A stretch of DNA of 41,771 bases from Gammaproteobacteria bacterium (GCA_030425845.1 JAUHZG010000004.1:1-41771), one strand, 5' to 3'; positions 7,293 to 16,381 are shown, numbered from the stretch's first letter. The notes: a model not told the origin generated them from the sequence alone. Made by a program: numbers and translations.

Positions 7293-8558
7293 TCACCGCA
7301 CGGGTAGCTCTATGACAAAGCACGCGCCGCCCGACTCGCTAGAGGTGGCGGCTATTTGCCCACCATGAGCCGTGACAATCGCTCGGACCAGACTCAGCCC
7401 TACCCCGATACCACCTGCTTTACTCGTTACAAAGGGCTCGAACACGCGCTCTAATTGCGAAGGCTCAATCCCAGGCCCATTGTCACTAAAACGTAATATC
7501 AGCTTTTGCCCAGCACGCTTTAGCTCTAGCGTAATACGCTTCGCTGAGTTAGCTCTAGAATCAAATGCTTCACGCGCATTCTCAATGAGATTAAGCAGAA
7601 CTTGTTGCAGTTGGTATCTATCCGCTTCGATAAATGACGCTTCTTCCGTCAACTCTAGCTCAGTACAAATTGCTTGCTTTTGCAGATCATGACGAATTAG
7701 CTCAACTGTTTCACGGATAACTGCTTTGACATCAACACGCGACTTTACTAACTCATTCGTACGCAAAAAGGACTTTATTTCCTTTGCAGTTGCTAAACAG
7801 CGGGTCGCCTGGTGCTTGATTTTTTGCAATAACGTTTGCACTTCAATCGCAACATTGTTCTTTTTTGCTACATCCTGGCAACCATTAATGTATAGCATCA
7901 ACGCTGTCAGCGGCTGACTGATTTGATGAGCTATTCCTGTTGCAATCTCACGCGTGGCATTTTTATGCGTTCTGTCAATCAATGCTTGCTGCAACTCTTC
8001 CAGTTGACTCTCAGCTTTATGCCGACAAATATCGGTAACAATTCGCTCGCAAAATAACGTCATCAGCTGAAATAGGTTATCCCCCACTGGCTTTTGTAGT
8101 GGTTTTGTATCATACAAACAGAGAAGCCCGCGCACATCACCTGTGCTATTTTTAAACTCCATGCCAATGTAACTTTGTATGTTGTATACCTTCAATAGTT
8201 CATCGTCAGGATAATGCGCTTGTATATTATCTAAGTGGACACAAAAGCCCTTGCTCAAAGTACGCTCGCAAGGTGTTCCTATCAACTGGTACGGAACTGC
8301 TGCCGAAGTACTACCCCGCTCACAAAAAGCTAATGTCTCAATCTGCCCAGGGGCAGCCACTATGCCAATATGCGCGAAATCCACTCCCACCATTTGACTT
8401 AAGGATTTGACTATCGAAGTATAAAGAGGTGCTCCCGTTTTACCTACCACCGCCTGGTAGCAGTTTGTAATAACCGTATTGCCTTTACTATCGAATGTGA
8501 CGCCATCGTGCAATTGGGGGCTGGTCACCCTCTCTTTTACTTCGGTGTTTTCTGGCAT
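7293..8558 (-). CDS. Soluble GAF-domain sensor histidine kinase
   Basis: A 421-aa two-component kinase with no membrane segment or signal peptide. Residues about 30-175 look like a GAF sensory domain. The phospho-acceptor box is GIAHQISQPL with His211; the ATPase domain shows the N box (QQVLLNLIENA, Asn327), G1 box (DNGPGIE, Asp359) and G2 box (GGIGVGLSLVR). The NtrB/FixL-like C-terminus fits HATPase_c. A GTG at 8582 would give 429 aa, but the ATG at 8558 has AGGGGA 9 bases upstream and was chosen. No response regulator lies next to it, so its partner and signal are unknown. Confidence 0.88.
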   Translation of the reverse strand: MPENTEVKERVTSPQLHDGVTFDSKGNTVITNCYQAVVGKTGAPLYTSIVKSLSQMVGVDFAHIGIVAAPGQIETLAFCERGSTSAAVPYQLIGTPCERTLSKGFCVHLDNIQAHYPDDELLKVYNIQSYIGMEFKNSTGDVRGLLCLYDTKPLQKPVGDNLFQLMTLFCERIVTDICRHKAESQLEELQQALIDRTHKNATREIATGIAHQISQPLTALMLYINGCQDVAKKNNVAIEVQTLLQKIKHQATRCLATAKEIKSFLRTNELVKSRVDVKAVIRETVELIRHDLQKQAICTELELTEEASFIEADRYQLQQVLLNLIENAREAFDSRANSAKRITLELKRAGQKLILRFSDNGPGIEPSQLERVFEPFVTSKAGGIGVGLSLVRAIVTAHGGQIAATSSESGGACFVIELPVR

Positions 8559-8780
8559 GAACTCAGGTCCCCTACTCACCACTACTTAAGTGGCGAGATT
8601 ATTACGGATTTAGTTAGGCCGCTCAATCAGTGATAGTGATTAGGCACCTACTGGAGATACGAGAATTAACATTGACGCGGTCTCAAATGTTGGCTGCTTC
8701 GTGTAAGCAAAAGCCATCGAGCCACTCATTCATGGTGTCATCTGGCAACTATTAATGAGGTTGTTACTCAAAAATATACT

Positions 8781-9476
8781 CTATTTTGATGAGGTTGATT
8801 TAGCTTGGAGTTTTGCCTTTGCTCTATTGATTGCAGCATCAACTAGCTGATACCTAGCTGATCCCTTGGAAAATCGTGACTTTAATGATTGCCAATGTGC
8901 AATCGCTTGTTTGTAATCACCACGCGTATAAGCATCTAAAGCCAAAAGGTTAACTGCTTTGATATCTTGTGGTGCTTTTGCAAGGATGTTCTTAAGATCC
9001 TGTCTCGTTTCTGCGGTCAACTTATTATGATTGGCATAAAACAAGGCCTCCACATAGTCCTCGAGTATCGCCATGTCAGCGGGCCTTAATGTATACGCTT
9101 TTGCATAAGCTGGCACCGCTTTATTAAAAAGCTGCATACTCATGTACAGTTGTCCCAGCAACTGCCAACCTCTCACACTGTCTGGGTGTTTTTTCATTTG
9201 CGCTACCATGGTAGTGATCACCGCTTCCGGACTAGCAAACGCTTGGGGAGATTTGTGTAAGTGCTTGGCGGCAACTTTGAGCTCTAGCTGCTGCTCCAAG
9301 CCAGGCGCATCCCCTAACCGATGGTACAAACCAAGTGACAAAACTCCCACAACCCCAACCAGACACACAGCAAGTCCCACCTTTCTAGGCTGCTCATTCG
9401 CATTAAGCAGTGGAGTAACAGCAACGAGTGCGGCCACAAAAAGCATGGCAACCATCAAGCTCCAAAAAACACTCAT
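8781..9476 (-). CDS. ccmI: Cytochrome c biogenesis TPR protein CcmI
   Basis: Periplasmic apocytochrome chaperone of System I cytochrome c maturation (231 aa). Two N-terminal membrane segments (about 4-24 and 34-51) are followed by tetratricopeptide-like repeats (WQLLGQLYMSMQLFNKAVPAYAKAYTLRP, then VNLLALDAYTRGDYKQAIAHW). In E. coli this part is fused to CcmH; here it is separate, as in Pseudomonas. It overlaps the ccmH stop by ATGA and is the last gene of the ccm run. Confidence 0.92.
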   Translation of the reverse strand: MSVFWSLMVAMLFVAALVAVTPLLNANEQPRKVGLAVCLVGVVGVLSLGLYHRLGDAPGLEQQLELKVAAKHLHKSPQAFASPEAVITTMVAQMKKHPDSVRGWQLLGQLYMSMQLFNKAVPAYAKAYTLRPADMAILEDYVEALFYANHNKLTAETRQDLKNILAKAPQDIKAVNLLALDAYTRGDYKQAIAHWQSLKSRFSKGSARYQLVDAAINRAKAKLQAKSTSSK

Positions 9477-9874
9477 GCCGAATCCTCCTTCGTCTGCTTG
9501 ACGATTGTTCTAAGTAACCACCATACACCTATTAGAAGAAAGGCGAACGGTCCGAACCAAAGCAATAAATTTGTTTGATTGAATGTAGGGGAATACAACA
9601 CAAAGTCACCATAACGGGCGACCAGATAGGCTTTAATTTGCGCATCAGTTTGGCCTTGACGGATCTTCTGGGCGACTTGGCGTCGCAGATCAGCCGCAAG
9701 TTTTGCATTCGAATCATAGAGATCTTCATTTTGGCAAACCAAGCAACGTAACTGCTTAGTCAAGTTGACGAACTGTTGACGCTGGGCCTGCGACTCAAAC
9801 TGAGTCAGCTCAGTAACTGCTGCAAACGAAGACACACACAGTATCATCAAAAGTAAAAAAACGATTTTTCTCAT
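9473..9874 (-). CDS. ccmH: Cytochrome c maturation thioredoxin-like protein CcmH
   Basis: Thiol oxidoreductase that helps reduce apocytochrome CXXCH cysteines (133 aa). There is a signal peptide at the N-terminus, the redox motif LRCLVCQNEDL (Cys44, Cys47), and a C-terminal membrane helix (LLLWFGPFAFLLIGVWWLL). The ATG at 9874 overlaps the ccmG stop as ATGA, so the longer in-frame extension upstream is not needed. Confidence 0.95.
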   Translation of the reverse strand: MRKIVFLLLMILCVSSFAAVTELTQFESQAQRQQFVNLTKQLRCLVCQNEDLYDSNAKLAADLRRQVAQKIRQGQTDAQIKAYLVARYGDFVLYSPTFNQTNLLLWFGPFAFLLIGVWWLLRTIVKQTKEDSA

Positions 9875-10419
9875 GCTACTTTCTTCAGCCTTAATTTTTG
9901 GATAAGCGGAACAAACTGATTGTGCCACACCGCCATAGTCATAGCCCCTACGTGCTTAAAACGGATCACGCCATGAGTATCAACTAAAAAAGTCTCTGGT
10001 GTACCATACACCCCAAAGTTAATCGCAGTATTACCCCGCACGTCAAACCCGGTTAGTTGGTAAGGATCACCTTCTGTCTTCAGCCACGCCTGTGCCCCTT
10101 GCTTATTATCTTTGTAGTCTAATGAATACAAAGGTAGGGTATGCGTCTTCGCAATAGCCATGAGTACTGGATGTTCGACCTTGCACACCATGCACCAAGT
10201 CGCCCAGACATTCACCAATGACAAATGCCCGTTAAGATCTTTCTGGGTAAATGTTCGCGCTGGATGCGTTAAAGAGGGTAATAAGAAATGCGGCACCGGT
10301 TTACCAATCAATGCCGATGGTAATATCCTCGGATTGACAAACACCCCTCGGTATAAAAAAAAGACCAGTGCAATAAAAAGCAAAAGTGGCAGTGTTGTTT
10401 TGAGTCTTGCCGTACGCAT
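9871..10419 (-). CDS. ccmG: Thiol:disulfide interchange protein CcmG (DsbE)
   Basis: Membrane-anchored periplasmic thioredoxin (182 aa) that keeps apocytochrome c cysteines reduced. An N-terminal anchor (about 8-24) is followed by a thioredoxin fold with active site WCMVC (Cys76, Cys79), with Met-Val between the cysteines rather than the more common Pro-Thr/Pro-Ser type, and the cis-proline loop YGTPETFLV. It starts at the last base of the ccmF stop region and overlaps ccmH by ATGA. Confidence 0.95.
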   Translation of the reverse strand: MRTARLKTTLPLLLFIALVFFLYRGVFVNPRILPSALIGKPVPHFLLPSLTHPARTFTQKDLNGHLSLVNVWATWCMVCKVEHPVLMAIAKTHTLPLYSLDYKDNKQGAQAWLKTEGDPYQLTGFDVRGNTAINFGVYGTPETFLVDTHGVIRFKHVGAMTMAVWHNQFVPLIQKLRLKKVA

Positions 10420-12353
10420 TAGTACTCCTGTGTGTTGCTGATCAAGCGATATCGTCTATCGAGTAACGAAAGCAAACCACCAAACAACATCAAAAAGCCC
10501 CCCGCCCAAATGAAACGGATTAAAGGCTTATTGTAAATTCGCATTCCCCACGCGGTACCAATTGGATTACCCAACGACACATACAAATCACGGAAAGGCG
10601 ATACATGAATAGCGGCTTGCGTCTTGGTGTACCGATCCCGAGTAAAGTTACGTTTCTGAGCTCCCAGATTTGCTATAAACTCACCGGCTTTGGTGACTAA
10701 GACATTTGCGGTAACACCTGTGTAATTTGGCCCTTTAAGTGGAACAATACTCTTCAGAGTAAAGGTATATTGACCAACATTAACACTATCCCCTAAATGC
10801 ATCTTAACGTTCTTCTCAGTGCTGTAACTGCTAGAAACAATAATCCCAAGTGCACAAACCGCAAGGCCAAGATGAGCCAAGACCATAGCATAGTATCCCG
10901 CATTCAGCGCACGATAACCTCCACGCAGCTTGGCCTTAGCATACAAGTCATAAAGCATGGTCAACACTAGCCAACTCACTAGAAACAAAGTCACGGCTAG
11001 CACAAGTGAAAAAGTCTTGACTGCAACCAGCGGTATCAATACCATTAGCGCAAAACTTAAGACCAATACCCAACGCACTCTGTGAAACAAGCTCACCACT
11101 TTATCACTCTTCCATTGGCAGTGTGGCCCAAGCCCCGCGAGAAAGATCACCGGGATCATCAGAGGCACAAACACACTATCAAAGTACGGTGGTCCTACAG
11201 AGATCTTGCCCATACCCAGCAACTGGATGATCAGCGGGTATAATGTCCCCATTAGTACAGTGATCATCGCAACGAAAAATAACACATTGTTGAGCAGCAA
11301 GAACGTCTCACGTGAAAGCAGCTCAAAACGCCCCTCACTGGTAAGTACAGGAGCTCGCAGCGCGTACATAAATAAAGAAACCCCCACCACGATCACGATA
11401 AACTTAATCAAAAACCCTCCGCGTGCCGGGTCATTGGCAAACGCGTGTACCGAGGTTAGGACCCCAGAGCGCACTAAGAAAGTACCTAATAACGAGAGTG
11501 AGAAGGCTGACAAAGCTAATAGCACGGTCCACGCTTTGAAGGTGTTACGCTTTTCAGTCACCGCCAATGAATGCATCAAGCCCGTACCAACTAACCAGGG
11601 TAGAAACGAGGCATTCTCAACCGGATCCCAAAACCACCAGCCGCCCCAACCCAGTTGGCGATACGACCACCAGCTTCCCATCGTGATCCCACAAGTTAAA
11701 AAGCACCACGCCGCAATCGTCCATGGCCTCGCCCAACGCGCCCAGCGAGCATCGAGCTCCCCGCCCATCAGAGCCGCCATAGCAAACGCAAACGCCACCG
11801 AAAAACCCACATAGCCCATGTACAATGTGGGTGGATGCATGGCTAGACCTGGATCCTGCAAAATCGGATTCAGATCGCGCCCAACACGGGCCGCAAATGG
11901 TAACAAGCGTAAAAATGGATCTGAGGTAAACAATAAGAAGCTCAAAAAACCCATATTGATCATCGCCATCACTGACAGTACCCGGGCGACGGTTTTCATC
12001 GGCAAAGAGCGACTAAATAAAGCGACCGCCGCAATCCAGGCATTTAATACCGTCACCCATAACAACAATGAACCTTCATGTGCCCCCCATACCGCACACA
12101 CACGGTAAAATAACGGCAGTGCGCGATTAGAATTTTCAGCCACATAACGCACGGTAAAGTCATTAGTAACAAAGGCAATCACTAGCGTTAGAAAAGCAAA
12201 ACCGACAAAAATAAATTGTCCGAATGAGAGCGAGCGTGACAGTGCTAGCAAACGCGGATTATCTCGCCACGCGCCGTAAAGTGGAATAGTGGCACTGATA
12301 AATGCGAGTACCAGCGCCAAGATTAAACCAAAATGACCCAACTCAGGTAGCAT
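10419..12353 (-). CDS. ccmF: Haem lyase subunit CcmF
   Basis: Large integral membrane protein (644 aa) that ligates haem to apocytochrome c. The chosen start MLPELGHFGLILAL is the standard N-terminus; the frame is open 21 codons further upstream without family similarity. The tryptophan-rich WWD motif GWGGWWFWDPVENASFLPW spans about 235-253, flanked by conserved His173 (AMHPPTLYMG) and His261. About 14-15 hydrophobic segments can be seen. It overlaps the end of ccmE by 11 bases. Confidence 0.97.
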   Translation of the reverse strand: MLPELGHFGLILALVLAFISATIPLYGAWRDNPRLLALSRSLSFGQFIFVGFAFLTLVIAFVTNDFTVRYVAENSNRALPLFYRVCAVWGAHEGSLLLWVTVLNAWIAAVALFSRSLPMKTVARVLSVMAMINMGFLSFLLFTSDPFLRLLPFAARVGRDLNPILQDPGLAMHPPTLYMGYVGFSVAFAFAMAALMGGELDARWARWARPWTIAAWCFLTCGITMGSWWSYRQLGWGGWWFWDPVENASFLPWLVGTGLMHSLAVTEKRNTFKAWTVLLALSAFSLSLLGTFLVRSGVLTSVHAFANDPARGGFLIKFIVIVVGVSLFMYALRAPVLTSEGRFELLSRETFLLLNNVLFFVAMITVLMGTLYPLIIQLLGMGKISVGPPYFDSVFVPLMIPVIFLAGLGPHCQWKSDKVVSLFHRVRWVLVLSFALMVLIPLVAVKTFSLVLAVTLFLVSWLVLTMLYDLYAKAKLRGGYRALNAGYYAMVLAHLGLAVCALGIIVSSSYSTEKNVKMHLGDSVNVGQYTFTLKSIVPLKGPNYTGVTANVLVTKAGEFIANLGAQKRNFTRDRYTKTQAAIHVSPFRDLYVSLGNPIGTAWGMRIYNKPLIRFIWAGGFLMLFGGLLSLLDRRYRLISNTQEY

Positions 12354-12786
12354 GCGATGATCCTTTATGTTTGTACAATATTTCCTTAACGACACGCGGC
12401 ATGTATTTGCTGCCATGTTTGGCTAGCACGATGCTCGCGACAAATAACCCTTTGTTATTCAGCTTGCCTTGGGTCACGATACCTTGCCCTTCACGAAATA
12501 AATCCGGCAAAATCCCATGATAATGAACCGTGACATCACTCTTATAGTCTGTCAGTACAAATGAAACCTCTAGCCCTTTGTCAGCGTAATGAATACTGCC
12601 CTTTTTCACCATGCCGCCTAAACGAAACAAATGATGCTTGGGCGCTTTACCTTGCACGACTTGCGTTGGCGAGAAAAACAAGTTGATGTTCTTACTCACC
12701 GCATATAGTGATAAACCTACAGCAAATGCAACACATGTCAGTGTGGCAACGACAAACCAGAGACGTTGTTTACGTTGTGCTCTCAT
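12343..12786 (-). CDS. ccmE: Haem chaperone CcmE
   Basis: Periplasmic haem chaperone (147 aa) with one N-terminal membrane anchor (about 9-29) and an OB fold. The covalent haem-binding site is visible as LAKHGSKYMP, with His124 and the conserved Tyr128. It overlaps ccmD by ATGA and ccmF by 11 bases. Confidence 0.97.
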   Translation of the reverse strand: MRAQRKQRLWFVVATLTCVAFAVGLSLYAVSKNINLFFSPTQVVQGKAPKHHLFRLGGMVKKGSIHYADKGLEVSFVLTDYKSDVTVHYHGILPDLFREGQGIVTQGKLNNKGLFVASIVLAKHGSKYMPRVVKEILYKHKGSSHAT

Positions 12787-12944
12787 GTGCGATATCGTCT
12801 TTTGAGTTTGGCAATCGCATCACGCTTGATGCGCGCGGTATATATCCCATTGCCGATGATGACAATAACACCTAACCCGTAAGCGCTCCACACATACTTT
12901 GCATAACCGCCCATCGCCAAAAACTGCTCGAAGTGACTCACCAT
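12783..12944 (-). CDS. ccmD: Haem exporter accessory protein CcmD (53 aa)
   Basis: Small reading frame between ccmC and ccmE, found by translating the gap. It begins MVSHFEQFLAMGGYAKYVW, continues with one membrane helix (SAYGLGVIVIIGNGIY) and ends in a basic tail (KRDAIAKLKRRYRT). This is the usual CcmD plan: an FxxMGGYAxYVW start, one helix and a positive C-terminus. The start overlaps the ccmC stop (ATGGTGA) and the stop overlaps the ccmE start (ATGA). In the known system it stabilises CcmC and aids release of holo-CcmE from CcmABC. Confidence 0.93.
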   Translation of the reverse strand: MVSHFEQFLAMGGYAKYVWSAYGLGVIVIIGNGIYTARIKRDAIAKLKRRYRT

Positions 12945-13675
12945 GACTTAACCAACTCCTCTACCCAGCGCGCCCGCTTGTCTTTGAGAAGACATAAACT
13001 GCGCGCACGCGATAAACACATCCAACCGTAGAAAAAGGCAAAAGCACCAATCATCGCGAGTAAGGGGTGTAACATACTAGGCGCAATGGTGGATTTGGAA
13101 AAGATTTTTAAGGTGTCCCCTTGGTGAAGCGTGTTCCACCAATTCACTGAAAAATGAATGATGGGAATATCAACAAATCCCACTAAGGTCAAAATCGCAC
13201 TGGCTTTGGCTGCAGTACGTTCCTCGGGAATCGTATGACTTAGTACTATCACACCAAAATAAATAAACAATAAAATCAACTCAGAGGTCAGCCTCGCATC
13301 CCACACCCAATAAGTGCCCCACATTGGTTTGCCCCAAATGGAACCTGTCGCCAAAGCCAGCGCCGTAAACCATGCACCCAATGGGCAACTCACTTGTAAA
13401 ATGAGATCAGCCATTTTAATTCGCCACACCAGAGACAACACCGCACAGAAGGTCATCACTGAAAATATCATTAATGAAAGAAAGGCGCTTGGCACGTGTA
13501 TGTAAATAATACGAAAGGCATCCCCTTGTTGAAAATCAGGCGGTGCCAGCCATAACCCTCCTACTAGCCCATAAGCAAACAACAGCATACTCGCCAAGGC
13601 AAAGAAAGGAATAAAGCGTCCGCTTAGTTGATAAAACGAGCGCCCAGATGACATTTTATAAAAGAAGGTCCACAT
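12938..13675 (-). CDS. ccmC: Haem delivery protein CcmC
   Basis: Six-helix membrane protein (245 aa) that attaches haem to CcmE. It has the WWD-type motif WGTYWVWDARLTSE (about 119-132) with flanking His60 and His174, and family stretches FRIIYIHVPSA and HFSVNWWNTLHQG. The N-terminus MWTFFYK...YQLSGRFIPFFA matches the family start. It is separated from ccmB by 218 bases that contain a palindromic repeat, unlike the tight spacing elsewhere in the cluster. Confidence 0.96.
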   Translation of the reverse strand: MWTFFYKMSSGRSFYQLSGRFIPFFALASMLLFAYGLVGGLWLAPPDFQQGDAFRIIYIHVPSAFLSLMIFSVMTFCAVLSLVWRIKMADLILQVSCPLGAWFTALALATGSIWGKPMWGTYWVWDARLTSELILLFIYFGVIVLSHTIPEERTAAKASAILTLVGFVDIPIIHFSVNWWNTLHQGDTLKIFSKSTIAPSMLHPLLAMIGAFAFFYGWMCLSRARSLCLLKDKRARWVEELVKSW

Positions 13676-13772
13676 AGTTTCTCGGTTTGTTTGTCTATTT
13701 GTTAGTTCGTTGGTAGCACTGCCATGTTATTCTCCAGCATAAGTTACCGTGCCGTCCTTCGACTTAAGTCAC

Positions 13773-13846
13773 CTTGTCATTCTTCGGCTTGACCGAAGAA
13801 TCCAATATGAATAATAGACCCTCAGGTCAAGCCTAAGGCTGACAAG
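13773..13846. repeat. Palindromic repeat, family B, copy 1 (between ccmB and ccmC)
   Basis: A 74-base element bounded by 7-base inverted ends CTTGTCA/TGACAAG. Inside are a hairpin ATTCTTCGG-CTTGA-CCGAAGAAT (13779-13801), then TCCAATATGA, then a smaller palindrome AGCCT-A-AGGCT. A second element with the same order (GTTGTCA, hairpin, TCCAATATGA, hairpin) is found at about 30031-30117. No coding role is seen; it resembles small non-autonomous or REP-type intergenic elements. Confidence 0.7.
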
Positions 13847-13893
13847 CGGCCACACTGTCCCACGACGCGCCGAAGTATACCGCAAACCCTCGC

Positions 13894-14574
13894 CTATTGG
13901 CAGGCCACGCGCAAGGCAAATCCACAAGCCAGTGGTGCTAAAGCAATACACAGACACAAGAGTGCCCCCAATATCGCGAGAATACCGGCTACCGGTAAGC
14001 CTGCGGCTGCCGTCACCACCAGACCACTGCCAAAAATTAGTACAGGTATATACAGCGGTAGCATCAACAAAGCTATCAGCACACCACTAGAAGACAGGCC
14101 TACCGTCAAGGCAGAGCCAATTGCTCCCACCAGACTAAGCGACGGTGTCCCTAGCAATAAACCAAGCATCAAGTAGTGCCAAGAGACATCCGGCATTCCC
14201 ATCAGCAGCGCCATTAAAGGGGTCAGTAACACGATAGGTAACCCTGTCACTAGCCAATGGGTAAAGATTTTCACTAACACTAAAGCCGGCAACGGTTGGG
14301 GAGAGAGTAATAGGATCTCTAGCGAACCATCTTGATGATCTTTGGCGAACAAATTTTCAAGCGATAGCAGCATAGACAGCAAAGCAGCAACCCAAGCAAC
14401 GCCAGGTGCAATACGTGCTAATAATTTGGCTGAATGACCTAACGCTAATGGAAATAAAGTCATCACGATGAGGTAAAAAATCAGGGGCTGCAACACGTTG
14501 GTCTTATGACGCCAAAGCAACAATAGCTCACGCTGACACAGAGCTCCCGCGGCTAAAGTAAACCTACTCATCAT
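13894..14574 (-). CDS. ccmB: Haem exporter permease CcmB
   Basis: Membrane subunit of the CcmABCD ABC-type complex (226 aa, about six helices). Family traits are the N-terminal RELLLLWRHKTNVLQPLIFYLIV stretch and LLSLENLFAKDHQDGSLEILLLSP (about 67-90), plus GTPSLSLVGAIGSALTVGL further on. It overlaps the ccmA end by about 11 bases. Two adjacent ATGs (14574, 14571) are possible starts. Confidence 0.95.
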   Translation of the reverse strand: MMSRFTLAAGALCQRELLLLWRHKTNVLQPLIFYLIVMTLFPLALGHSAKLLARIAPGVAWVAALLSMLLSLENLFAKDHQDGSLEILLLSPQPLPALVLVKIFTHWLVTGLPIVLLTPLMALLMGMPDVSWHYLMLGLLLGTPSLSLVGAIGSALTVGLSSSGVLIALLMLPLYIPVLIFGSGLVVTAAAGLPVAGILAILGALLCLCIALAPLACGFALRVACQ

Positions 14575-15190
14575 GCCCTCCCTCGCCTAATGACAATGTC
14601 GTGATCCCCTCTAAAGTTAACGCTTGATGCGAGGTAAATATGACGGCACCGCCCGCACCACTGTGCTGATATAGGCATTGGGTTAACCAGTCACAGCTTG
14701 CTTTATCGAGAGCGGTAAACGGCTCATCTAAAATCCACAGACTGGCGCGGGTCAATAGCAGGCGCGTTAAGGCGACTTTGCGCTTTTGCCCCGCTGAAAG
14801 AGAGCCGGCTAAGCTATGTTGCATGTCTTGCAAACCAAGTGCTCGAAGTCCCTCACGTAAGGGAGCAGCCGCCGGCACTCCCCCCTGTAATGCACATAAC
14901 CAAGTAATATTTTCTTTGACCGTTAAGCCCGCCTTGATCCCAGCTTGGTGTCCTATATAAAGCAATGATTGGCAGTAGTTGGGATCCCCTGCATTAATCG
15001 AACGGCCTTCAAAACTAATCTGCCCCGCTTCAGGCTGATAGAGTGTGGCAAGGGTACGCAGTAGCGTCGTTTTACCTGCGCCATTGGGACCGGTGATTTG
15101 TAACAGCTGGCCTTTATTGACCGTGAACGAAAGATTTTCGAACAATGCGCGCTCGTCTCGCTCGGTACACAGTCCTGTAACGGTTAACAT
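14564..15190 (-). CDS. ccmA: Cytochrome c biogenesis ATP-binding protein CcmA
   Basis: ABC ATPase (208 aa from the chosen start) that powers release of haem-loaded CcmE. Walker A is GPNGAGKTT (34-42), the signature is LSAGQKRKVALTRLLL, and Walker B is LWILDEPFTALD. The ATG at 15190 is preceded by AAGGGGAG and gives the usual N-terminus MLTVTGLCTERD; the frame is open ten codons further but lacks a better ribosome site. This is the first gene of the ccm cluster. Confidence 0.95.
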   Translation of the reverse strand: MLTVTGLCTERDERALFENLSFTVNKGQLLQITGPNGAGKTTLLRTLATLYQPEAGQISFEGRSINAGDPNYCQSLLYIGHQAGIKAGLTVKENITWLCALQGGVPAAAPLREGLRALGLQDMQHSLAGSLSAGQKRKVALTRLLLTRASLWILDEPFTALDKASCDWLTQCLYQHSGAGGAVIFTSHQALTLEGITTLSLGEGGHDE

Positions 15191-15304
15191 GCTCTCCCCT
15201 TGCTTAATATGGCCGCTCATATCGTGGGATTAGCGCACCGGCGTACTCCACCAAAAAGCTCACTAAACGTCCTTACAGCCTACCCCAACCATGTCGCGAC
15301 CGAG

Positions 15305-15333
15305 TTTAGCATACAATCCAATTAGTATATAAT
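15305..15333 (+). promoter_or_regulatory. Candidate sigma-70 promoter of sohB
   Basis: TTTAGC, 17 bases, TATAAT: a perfect -10 box at 15328-15333 and a weak -35 box. It lies 33 bases upstream of the sohB ATG, with AAAGGA as ribosome site in between. Confidence 0.6.
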
Positions 15334-15366
15334 CACCCTCCACTAACAGCGAAAGGAACGAACATC

Positions 15367-16377
15367 ATGTGGAGCGACTACTTTTTATATTTACTTGAGA
15401 CAGTGACTTTTGTCGTCGCCTTTATTATTTTGCTGGTTGCAATTGTTGCCATTGTGACCAAAGATAAAGATCTCAGCAGTCACAAAATCTCCATCAAAAA
15501 ACTTAACGATAAGTTTCATGATTTAGCTGAATCCATGCACGAGCAAGTGAATTCTAAGCAAGAGCGTAAAGCCCACAAGAAACAAGAAAAGAAAAGCGGC
15601 AAAGCCAACAAGGACGCCCCCAGCAAACCCACTCTCTTCGTCTTACGTTTTGCCGGCGACATCCAGGCCAAATGCGCCAAGTCACTGGCAGAAGAAGTCA
15701 GCGCTATATTGATGGTCGCCAACAAAGAAAGAGATGAAGTATTACTGATATTAGAAAGTCCAGGTGGTGCGGTGTCAGGTTACGGTCTGGCGGCCTCCCA
15801 GCTACAGCGTATTCGTGACAAAGGCATTAAGCTCACTGTCGCCGTCGACAAAGTCGCTGCTAGCGGTGGCTACTTGATGGCTTGTGTGGCCAATACCATT
15901 TTAGCGGCGCCTTTTGCCATCATTGGTTCTATTGGTGTGGTAGCCCAAATTCCTAACTTTAATCGTCTACTCAAGAAAAATCATGTGGACTTTGAGATGA
16001 TCACTGCCGGTGAGTACAAGCGTACACTCACGCTCTTTGGCGAAAACGATGACAAAGCACGTGATAAGATGAAACAGGACTTAGAGCAAATTCACCTAAG
16101 CTTCCAAGACTTTATCCGGGAAAATCGCGCACAGGTCAACCTCGATGAAGTCGCCACAGGCGAGTACTGGCTAGCCACCAAAGCTAAAGAGTTACAACTG
16201 GTCGATGAGATTATCACAAGCGATGAATATTTGTTGAGCCAATATAAAGAAAAGCAATTAATCGAAGTGGCCTCTAAGCATAAAAAACCCTTGGGCAAGA
16301 AACTTTTCTCACAAGCAGAAGAAGCCTTACTCAATGTGTTTGATAAAGCCGTAGGGCGCTGGGGGCAGCCTTTTTAA
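15367..16377 (+). CDS. sohB: Inner-membrane serine peptidase SohB
   Basis: S49-family signal-peptide-peptidase-like protease (336 aa). An N-terminal membrane segment (about 11-30) is followed by a charged linker (60-88) and the protease domain. Catalytic residues are visible as Ser166 in KVAASGGYLMAC and Lys218 in AGEYKRTLTLFG, the Ser/Lys dyad of the family; SPGGAVSGYG (131-140) is the oxyanion region. It is transcribed away from ccmA; its stop is four bases from the convergent next gene. Confidence 0.95.
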   Translation: MWSDYFLYLLETVTFVVAFIILLVAIVAIVTKDKDLSSHKISIKKLNDKFHDLAESMHEQVNSKQERKAHKKQEKKSGKANKDAPSKPTLFVLRFAGDIQAKCAKSLAEEVSAILMVANKERDEVLLILESPGGAVSGYGLAASQLQRIRDKGIKLTVAVDKVAASGGYLMACVANTILAAPFAIIGSIGVVAQIPNFNRLLKKNHVDFEMITAGEYKRTLTLFGENDDKARDKMKQDLEQIHLSFQDFIRENRAQVNLDEVATGEYWLATKAKELQLVDEIITSDEYLLSQYKEKQLIEVASKHKKPLGKKLFSQAEEALLNVFDKAVGRWGQPF

Positions 16378-16381
16378 GGTT

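Noticed and set aside
11206-11814. 202-codon plus-strand frame across ccmF
   Set aside because: Antisense to a well supported gene with conserved motifs.
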